From positions 79,172,163 to 79,236,162 of the forward strand of contig NC_065921.1 of the NCBI RefSeq assembly GCF_024586455.1: a stretch of DNA of 64,000 bases. The letters are read 5' to 3'. The translations under genes were made by a program, and so were the position numbers. Position 1 is the stretch's first letter. Each line of letters begins with the position of its first letter. The stretch is from Bactrocera neohumeralis (lineage: Eukaryota; Arthropoda; Insecta; Diptera; Tephritidae). The notes beneath the pieces are model-generated. The model searched no databases, was not told the DNA's origin, and was given only the letters and a program-made list of their open reading frames with translations. Below are positions 55,907-64,000 of this stretch, piece after piece.

Positions 55907-57720
55907 TGAAAATTTCATGTTGATCGGCTTAGCCGTTTCAGAGAAATTTTCCTCACCGACTATGAAGACAACGTTTCGTGACAAGCGTGTTTCAAGATTT
56001 GCGAGTCGTTAACATTAACTTAAAAAATTGAAAGCAAACACACTCATATCTCCGAAACAAAAAAAAATGATTTTTGAATTTCACAAGTGGATATAACTCC
56101 ATAGGAGAGGAGCTTTGAAGGTTATATAAACGGACCTCAAAATTTTGGAATACAAAAGTTGTAACATGCACACATAAATACAGATACATAACGTATATTC
56201 CTGCACACAGTCAAAAATATATGGCCACAAACAACAACAAAGCCGGCATTGTTCAAGTAATCCACACAAAATGTAAATACAATCTTCGCACACTCACGGA
56301 AGAAAGCAAATTTTCTGTTGTCGGTTGTTGTTAACAACTGAATGCCGCATTTTTTGTTGTTGTTGCATGTTAACAAGCATGCTTGCCGCTTGTAGGAATG
56401 TGCATTAGTTCCGGCGGTGTTGGCTTGGCGCTAGCGCAGATTTTTCCTACAGGGTGCTGACCAAGTTGGCATGCGCTCTATGCAAATAAGCAGCTAGTAA
56501 AGTCCAAGTGTGGCAGAATATTTGCAAAAAATACCACTAAGCACTAGCAGGTGAAAATGCACAGCAACAACAACAACTGCGAGTGTACGAAATTTTGCAT
56601 TTTTTAAGTTTTTGCTTGTAAAATACAAACACATATATTTATGTGTATGTGGGTGTGCGTTAAGCTTGTCGTCCAGTTATGTGTGTGTGTTTGCAATTTG
56701 CAAGCGCTGATAAAAGTGCCAGCTCGTCGTAAAATTTTGCTAAGGTGCTGACGTAAAAATTATGTGGCGGAAAAGCTGCAAAATACTTTTAAACACAACA
56801 ACAACAAACAACATTTTAACGCGGACATACACCCATAGCACATACATGCATATATTCAAATACAGCGAAATATTTATATGTGTAAGTGCTATATACAACA
56901 ACACAATACTTGTACAATAACAACTACAAATACAAATATACATGGGTACAACTGCTAGTATTCAGTTCCAAAGCGCAACACACACGCATACACACATCTT
57001 CATATACGTTAGCGCTGTCTCCCACTATATGTGTGTGAGTGTGTTGGTGTACATTCTGTCTGCTGACTTTTACCCATTTTGATACTAAAACATTTACATG
57101 AAAAAGATAGGGTAATTGTGCACAGCTGTTGGCTTTAGGCAATGCATTTACTTTTATGTGGTAGTTCACACACATACACTCACATGTATTTACACATATG
57201 AAGTAGGCACCCTTTCATAGCTATTAAAGCGCTTAGTGCAAAAATTGGTATTTAAGCTTGTTTTTGTGCTAAAAACCTGATTTTCAGCCACATTTGTTGT
57301 TCAATACCGTTACAGAAGGGTGTATTTGGAAATTATATAAGAAAAATTTTGAAAAATTCGCATTTTAGTAAAGAAGAAATCAACTTTTGGCGATTCTAAT
57401 TAAACTATAAGAGTTGTTGTTGGAGTTGTTATATATTTATTATTAAAACTGCTATGATCTCTTAGTTTATTTTTGTTTTTGGACCGCTAAACAATTTCCG
57501 TTTCACCGGAAATGAGTTTTAAAAAGCTACTGCATACATATTTCATCTCTTGCTCTCGAAAAATTTAGCTAAAATATCAAACAAATAATTTCTAAGAAAT
57601 CTTCTGTTCTCTCTCTCTCTCTCAGTAATCCTCAAATACAGATATTAAGCTGATAGAGAAGTTATAAAATATTTTCTTCAATCACTTTGAACATTTCACA
57701 TGACCTTCTTTGATAAGCCA
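55907..57720. other. Gene-less stretch with microsatellites
   Basis: CAACAACAA-type sequence at 56228-56240, 56560-56580 and 56795-56810, CACACA/GTGTGTG at 56975-57050, and a (CT) microsatellite at 57607-57622. Frames here are low complexity. Confidence 0.45.
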
Positions 57721-57723
57721 TGT

Positions 57724-58930
57724 GATTCAAATAGATGTACTTTCTCATTAGCCTTTTCCTGACAGATCACGCGTGCGTCGTGTCAAGCTGTCATGTTATT
57801 TTTGTTTCGTATTGTTTGGCATTTCTTCATAGAAAGACTTAGGTCTGAACATTGTTTACCAATCGTTTAACTTTACTAAAAAAATTCTTTTTCTGTAAAG
57901 AATGTATTTTGCGGGCTTCGCTCAACTTATGGCCAACATAATCTGCCTAATGAGCGTACTATTCGCAACACTATCACCCATCTTGAGGCCTAGGATTCAT
58001 TATTGGATAATATTCGACCGAATATACCACGCAGTGAAGAAAATAGCAGGCGTAGCTGAGCAAAAGCCGTGTAGAGTCGATTCGGCGCCGTTTCCAGCAA
58101 CTCGGATTGACGTATGGAAGGACTTGGTGCATTGTCGAGATCTTAAATTGAAAGCGTACAAAATACAGCTTGTGCAAGAGCTGAAGCCGCTCGACCTTTC
58201 CAAGCGACATCGTTTCGCTCTATGTGCTCTTGAGAAGTTCCAAGAATATCCGACGTTTTCGAGCCAAATTTTGTTTAGCGATGAGGCCCACTTCTGGTTC
58301 AATGGATATGTAAACAAGCAAAATTGCCGCATTTGGAACGAAGAACAACCTGAAGAGATTCAAGAGCTATCATTTCATCCAGAAAAAAACAGCGGTTTAG
58401 TGTGGTTCCCTAGGCGGTAGAATCTTCGGTCCAAATATCTTCAAAAATGATGTCGGTGAAAACGTAATCGTTAATGGCGACCGTCATCGCGCTTTGATAA
58501 CCGGCTATTTGATTCCTGAAATTGAAACTTGTTATCTCGGTGACATTTGGTTTCAACAAGACTTCATTTATCACACATCGCATCAATAAATGGATTTATT
58601 CAGAGAACACTTTGTTGAGCAGATAATTTCACGTTTTGGGCCGGTCGATTGGTCGCCAAGCTCATGTGATATCACACCGTTAGACTTTTTACTGTATGGA
58701 TGTGTAAAGTCTTAAATCTATGCGGTCAATTCCACTTCGATTCAGGGCTTGGCGCAAAACATCAGGCGTGTCATTCGCCAGTTACCAGTCGAAATGCTCG
58801 ATCAAGTCATCGAAATTTGAACTTATCGGATGGACCAGCAGTGTCGTAGCCGCAGCCAAACATTCGAAAGAGATAATCTTCGAAAAATTAATGTTTTTTC
58901 GGATGATAATAAGCATTCCCTCTTAATTTT
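57724..58930 (+). mobile_element. Tc1/mariner-like family T, longest copy T4
   Basis: About 1.2 kb, plus strand. In order over shifting frames: NERTIRNTITHLE and SLLDNIRPN (helix-turn-helix region), RRRFQQLGLTYGRTWCI, then LKLKAYKIQLVQELKPLDLS, KRHRFALCALEKFQEYPTF, ILFSDEAHFWFNGYVNKQNC (first catalytic Asp, about 58272-58310), GPNIFKNDVGENVIVNGDRH, IWFQQD (second Asp, 58548-58562), and SRFGPVDWSPSSCDITPLDF, whose CD lies 35 residues after the second Asp. It ends with a VIRQLPVEMLDQVIE-like stretch. Frameshifts and in-frame stops (for example before MDLFREHF) make it inactive. Terminal repeats not delimited. Confidence 0.85.
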
Positions 58931-58939
58931 CTATGTTTT

Positions 58940-60030
58940 TTCTTTGAAAGAAAATTGAAAAATATTCGCAATTGATTACAATTTTTATTATTTAAGACTC
59001 TCTAAAGTGTAAATTTTTTCACGAAAAGCGAAAAACTTTTTGGGATTTTCAAAAATCAAAGTACTATTTTTTCTATCATCATCTGTTTGCATCTCCAATA
59101 AAAATATTTTGTTTTTAGTTTTTAAATGTCAGAGAATCTTAAGCAGAAAAATCTTGCTGAAAAAATACTTACACATGAATTTCGTTAATATTTGGCTTCT
59201 AGAAGGCTTCTTTTAAGTCTTCAACAATAATCTGCAAACATTTTTGCATTTCATTTCGTTTGATAGCGCTACTCCTTTATGGAAATGTCCTCATAGAACC
59301 TCTCGTCTTGTTCATCACTCACAATACCCAAATTCACTGGAAAGAAGTCCAGATTAGTTTCCAGCATTTGTCCCTTGAAGGACATATTACATACTGAAAC
59401 TTTATATGACATTAAAAGTTCATTTATGAAGTCTTTGTAATTTTTCGATTTAGGTTTTTTTTAAAAAAAATTACTCAATGTTCACAAAATATTTCCAGCC
59501 GTGTTTTTCCTGATCAATCAGTCATCTTCATAGCTCTTATCCTTTATCACTTGTCGTATTTGTGGACCTGCACAAATAGATACTTCATCGTGCTGACTGA
59601 GAACAAGTTCCGAAGTAGAATCCTGATCGATTTCGAGGCTATGAAACATGCCGTTCAGCACTATGTTGCATGGGTCTGTTCATCGAAAACAAGTTTGAGT
59701 ACTGGGTAGTATGATTGGACTTAGTTTTAATACCGCTTGTTTGCCTAAAACAAAAATAACTATCATTTATCTACATATGTACATAAGGACCCAAATGGCC
59801 CAAATGATTGTATTAGAATTAGTATTGTTAAGGCTGAGCTACAGCGTAAGGCTGAGCATAGCCTACTACCTACTCTAGGCAAGAGGCCATCAGAATTGAG
59901 GCCAGTAAGATTCTGATTATGGCGTACTGGAAAACCGAAATGGATCAGTTTGACAAAGGGCTGGTGAGGGCAGTATTCTGTCACCTCAGTAGATAAGAGT
60001 GACATCTTACCGAAATGGCTGGCAGACTAA
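58940..60030. other. Gene-less stretch
   Basis: No domain recognised. 59810-60000 is GC-richer and adjoins dispersed repeat C, so it may belong to the same element. Confidence 0.35.
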
Positions 60031-60035
60031 TACTG

Positions 60036-60183
60036 TTCTCACCTCCGTTTTGTTAAAACCATGGTTGGTCTTCAAGTACGTTCAATGCAAGTCGCTATAA
60101 TTTGTTTGGCCGTACAGGTTCAGTTGAGACGAGCTCCTGTTTCGTATCCAAACCTGGCTCTGAACATAAGCTCCCATAAGGAC
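60036..60183 (-). repeat. Dispersed repeat C, copy 2 (inverted)
   Basis: The reverse complement reads ACCTTATGGGAGC...TTCAGAGCCAGG ... GAACGTACTTGAAGACC ... ACGGAGG, as in 22302-22450. The two copies face opposite ways, about 38 kb apart. Confidence 0.6.
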
Positions 60184-60189
60184 TTGTGC

Positions 60190-62220
60190 CAACTCTCGCG
60201 TGGCCTCCCTGCTTGCATAGGTAACCACGGAGTTCGTTAAGGGCAACTACTATACAAGTAAAAATGAATACACCGCAACTACAACAACAAAACCAAACAG
60301 AAGGAATAACAAAACAAAGATGGTCAAGACGAGGAATACGGGACGGTCTTCCGTAGAAACAGTATAATACTTAGATTCCCCATACAACCCGTATCCTAAA
60401 GTGACACGTTACATTCAATACACACGTTTCGTAAATTGGTGTGAAGCCTGGAGAGCAATGAATGCATGAGCTCATCACTCCTACAAATCATCTATTGCAG
60501 AAAATCTGTAAAATTTGTCTATCTGCTTGTCTGTGGATGGTTATGTCAGAGGAAAGTTATGTAGTACTACACTTCGTCTTTTAAGGACTGTGTGAGATGT
60601 CAGATATCTTATGTACTATATAACTTGGGAATGTAGATTTAATGTAATTTGGATTCTGCTTCAAGCGTGCCGTAATTTTGGCGAAGTTTTGGAAGATTTG
60701 AAATGTCTGACGGTTTGTTCTTAATTAGATCTAGTCCTACTCGTTCAAAAACTAAAAATTTCTCATTAGATGTTAAAGGAAATATTCGCATATTTCTTCG
60801 GTAAATAGATTAACGATAAAGCTCAATGGAAAAATTATTAAAGAATATCATAGGCCCGAACATCCACGAATGGATCCAGAAACTTGCAAGTAGGTGAGGG
60901 AAAAAATGAGGAAAGGAATTTTTTAATCCTTTAGATTAGACATTTGTTTTCTTATACAAGTACTAAGGAGCTTCGAAGAAAACTTCGAATGCGTCAAGTG
61001 CAAAAATTTAGTGGAGTTCGTGGTTATAGGAGCTAGGAGGCTTCAGGATTATATTCCGTGTTTTTCATAAAAATAATTGAAAATAATTTTTGAACACGTA
61101 TCAAATTTTTTACCTCTCTCAATTTTCTCACGGCTAAGTTTGATCACTTCGTTAACTCTGTAACTCCCTTTTTAGCTAACCTGAAATCGTATCTAAATGT
61201 TTTCGAAGAATTTTCTTTTCGAAAGTGGATTTCTTTTAACCAACCACTCAATGTGAACGTGCACCAAAATAATATAAACAATTGCCCGGCTCAGCGGTGA
61301 GTGCCCAAATACAAATAGAGTCCAAAAACAAAAGGGTTGCATGCATAAAAAGTCGTTTACAAACGCTCAAGCACTTGAGTGTTCGAACTACTAAAATGTG
61401 TACGCGCTCTCTACGGCTAACCCGTTGTATTTAGGTAAAGTGCAACGCGCACCCAAAACCGAAGGGATATTTTTTAACCGTTATGCGCTCCCTAAGCGCA
61501 AAAATAAAATCAAACACACGCAGACACACAATTTGACAAGAGCCAAAGTGATTTTTCCAACGTAACGGCACATTGGTTGAGTGTGTTGGAGCAGACGAGT
61601 TATCGCGCAGTGGGTCGGGCACCAACGGCTGCACTCTGCCTCTGACTATGCACTAACAAATCACCAAGGCAACGATGATGCAGTCACTTGAATATGCAAC
61701 GACCAGACACACACATACATATACCCAAACATAGAAAGCTTAGTTGCGTCGGGTTTGGTTAGTACAATTCAATTTTCAGCACAAACGCATTCTTCCACCA
61801 AAAAAAATCGAAGAGAGAGCGCCTATCTGCCTACACCAACTCTCCGTCTCTTTGCCGAAATTGGTTTGTAGCGGCATTTTCGGAAAATTGCGCGCTAAAG
61901 TAGAAGAAAAACGCTTTATATCCGCATAGCCGCGGGATGGAGGAAACTGCAACCGAAAAAGCTACTTGAACAAAGTTTTGAAAAAAGTAGCAAAGCCGAA
62001 TAGAGAGTAGTAACAGTGGAGTAGTGTTTAAGGTCGCTGATTGCATATAAACTCACTAGGGTTTGATGGTGCAGGGTATGATTTCTCGCTTGTACAGTAT
62101 GCATTAAAAATGTATTTACAATTCAACGGTAATTATGGTCTTATGAACTTATTTTGGCTTCTGTGAAATGCATGCTAAATGAATTATGAAACGGAGGAAA
62201 GAAAATGCGGCAGGGGAAGA
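60190..62220. other. Gene-less stretch
   Basis: CAACAACAAAAC at 60280-60295. GC-richer sequence at 61380-61700 and 61820-61960 has short overlapping frames with no recognisable domain. Confidence 0.4.
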
Positions 62221-62224
62221 GTGT

Positions 62225-62590
62225 TTTCGAGTGGGAATAGATTTTTTCGAGTGGGAACAGTTGACTTTTTTATATAACGACTTGAAGTAATTCTTTATAA
62301 AAACTATTACAGTTATGAAAAAAGTTATAATTTTTTGTTGAGTGGGAACACTTTTTGTATGTAACGACTTTGGAATATGGAATATTTATGTTATTAATTT
62401 TTATCAGGTATTTAAAGCAAAACATATTTGAAAAACAATAATTTTGGCTGAGAACAGTTCTTGTCAAAAGTAGGAACAGTTGAAATTTATAAATAATCGC
62501 TTTTATTTCGCTTAAAAAACGAGCTTTACTAATAAATTTATTTTTGAAAGCAACTTTTGTAAAATATGGGTGGGAACAGTTAAATAAACA
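62225..62590. repeat. Degenerate GTGGGAACAGTTGA repeat
   Basis: GAGTGGGAACAGTTG-like words occur near 62228, 62250, 62340, 62450, 62472 and 62569, several followed by TATAACGACTT-like sequence. Spacing about 90-110 bp. Weakly conserved. Confidence 0.55.
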
Positions 62591-62599
62591 AAGAGTAGT

Positions 62600-64000
62600 A
62601 GAGCATATTGCAATGAAGTAACGTCCAGAATACGTCATTCTTCCTGAATTCCTAAAAATGTTCTCAAACTTGGACATAAGTATCGAACTTTTTACACATA
62701 CTGTGGCCAGAAACATGCCTGCCTGCAGCATGTCTGCTTCATTGAAGCTTCCAGCAAAAGATTTTTGAAAGCTCGCTCCAACGCACGGTTGAAAATCTGC
62801 CTATGTAAAGTGTGGCGACAGAATTCGCTTGCAGCAGCATGACAACGCCGCGTAGGGTTGCTGCTGCTACAGACGACGGCCTGCCAGCGCCAACGCTAAT
62901 GTAACGAAGTTTTGTGTAGCAGAAAGAAAAATTGTTTTATGGTAACTTTGAAAACCGATATTGCTATCTGTGATGGAATCTGGTGTTGCTTAGAATGAAG
63001 CATATCACATGCAAGGAAATGCCTTTGGCCAAAAATTGAGTTGCAGCTGCAGCGAACCGGCCCGCAACACCGCGCAGACACACAACCGCCAACACAGCAA
63101 TCGAATATTCGGCTAGTCGGTGCAAAGCTGCGTGAAACCTAGATTCTACACATGCAACAGACCAGCAGCTGCTTTGTGTTGCACGACACCGACATTTTAG
63201 CGCGCGCACACATCCGATTCGGCGGCAAGTGAGAGGCAGGGTGTGAGGGGCTGAAATGGTGAAGCTACAGTTCTGTGAAAGGCTTCAAGCATGCTACTTT
63301 TTGCCAACGGCACTCACTGCACTGGGCGGCTGCACGAGGTGGGAATGGTTGCAAGTTTGTTACTGTAACTGTATCGTCGCTGTTCTTGTGCCCCAAATGC
63401 CAACAAATCACCGCTATAATAGAGCTCACGGAGAACATTTGGATAGACAAACATATTTATATGTGTGCATGAATTGGTTTGGCTATGGTTGGTGGAGATT
63501 ACGGGGTGTGTAATAAATTTAAGTGTGCTTATAGACGGCAACATCACTTTAGGTATGTCACTTAAATATTTGTTTGCTTATATGAAGTCTGAGGGTCACA
63601 AAGTGGATCACATATATTTATGAAGAGATTGTTTAAATTTTTAATATTTTTTTTTATATTAAAAATAGTTTTCTTTTCACGAAAGCGATTGTGCGTGTCT
63701 TAAGTTGTATCTGTTCTAACCATGAATTTATAGATGGACTTACCCTCCCGACACACCAAAGGCAGAAAAACACTTAATCGATTAAGCTACTGAGGTCTAT
63801 AAGTAATGAGGTCTTCTACCAATGTGGCTCTGATTCTACTTAGAAGCTATGCAATATTGTCAAGAAGATTTAACCGCTCACCCTTAAACTAATTATTCTT
63901 TAAAAACCGAAAACTTTGGTCTTTTCGCTTTCAAATTCTTATCAATATTGACTGCTCTGATCTAAAAACTTCATTATCCGACCTTAGCGACTACTAGTAA
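62600..64000. other. Gene-less stretch; GC-richer island 62750-63250
   Basis: The island has GCTGCTGC and CAGCAGC words and several overlapping frames, none with recognisable domains or splice structure. 63250-64000 is AT-rich without features I can support. Confidence 0.4.

Noticed and set aside
57902..58420. 172-codon frame as an intact gene
   Set aside because: Its N-terminal third is out of frame relative to the transposase; it is part of decayed element T4.
62750..63513. Multiple overlapping frames in a GC-richer island
   Set aside because: Similar-length frames on both strands, with Cys/Ala-rich readings from CAGCAG/GCTGCT words and no domain.
1..64000. tRNA genes
   Set aside because: A visual scan for GGTTCGAATCC/GGTTCAAATCC-type B boxes on both strands gave no convincing cloverleaf; a covariance-model search would be decisive.

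Overview
This is eukaryotic, AT-rich, gene-poor DNA from an insect, most likely a higher dipteran and perhaps a tephritid fruit fly. The reasons are the abundant CAACAA and CATACATATGTA motifs, several mariner/Tc1 families, decayed non-LTR retrotransposons (LINEs), short introns with GTAAGT donors, and no bacterial gene organisation. The species assignment is inference. No complete host gene, tRNA, rRNA or CRISPR array was recognised. Nearly everything identifiable is a decayed mobile element or a degenerate tandem repeat, as in a large intron, an intergenic desert or pericentromeric DNA.

Layout. 1-2 kb: TATCGAT-dense AT-rich repeats holding a 148-bp MITE. 3.3-4.4 kb: LINE family A copy A1. 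5.5-6.0 and 8.45-8.97 kb: two oppositely oriented copies of one internally deleted mariner, with a Tc1/mariner-like remnant (T1) and a repeat between them. 10.2-13.2 kb: mariner tail, LINE copies A2 and A3, and a possible small membrane-protein gene. 13.3-14.4 kb: tandem repeat carrying a conserved hairpin. 15.6-17.8 kb: LINE A4 interrupted by an RNase H LINE (B1) with a TTAGG-like tail, then remnant T2. 18.7-19.8 kb: two tandem arrays. 21.4-23.3 kb: LINE B2, a dispersed repeat and T3. 24.95-28.1 kb: two more arrays. 29-34.2 kb: LINE fragments B3, B4, A5 and B5. 35.1-35.8 kb: deleted mariner M5. 37.1-39.3 kb: LINE A6 and a 13-unit array with an almost invariant GGTGGCAACGCT core. 40.2-40.8 kb: possible promoter and 5' exons. 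41.6-43.9 kb: local duplications. 44.45-45.37 kb: mariner M3 with complete terminal repeats and a catalytically gutted ORF. 46.7-48 kb: LINE B6. 49.85-50.8 kb: AAAGCTTT array. 51.4-51.6 kb: candidate coding exon. 52-53.7 kb: LINE B7 and a regular 154-bp array. 54.2-54.4 kb: candidate Asn-rich terminal exon. 55.07-55.6 kb: decayed, unidentified coding sequence. 57.7-58.9 kb: T4, the longest Tc1/mariner-like copy. 60 kb: second copy of the dispersed repeat. 62.2-62.6 kb: short tandem array.

How the parts relate. Three processes explain most of the window. DNA transposons (mariner, Tc1-like) survive mainly as internally deleted copies lacking the catalytic core. Two LINE groups are present: family A has (GAA)n tails, and the RNase H-bearing group has one copy with a TAACC-type tail. 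About a dozen degenerate tandem arrays have monomers mostly of 70-155 bp. Elements nest in each other and in arrays, giving a relative insertion order. Host-gene evidence is limited to single candidate exons at 11.8, 40.8, 51.5 and 54.2 kb and a broken CDS at 55 kb, all low to moderate confidence.
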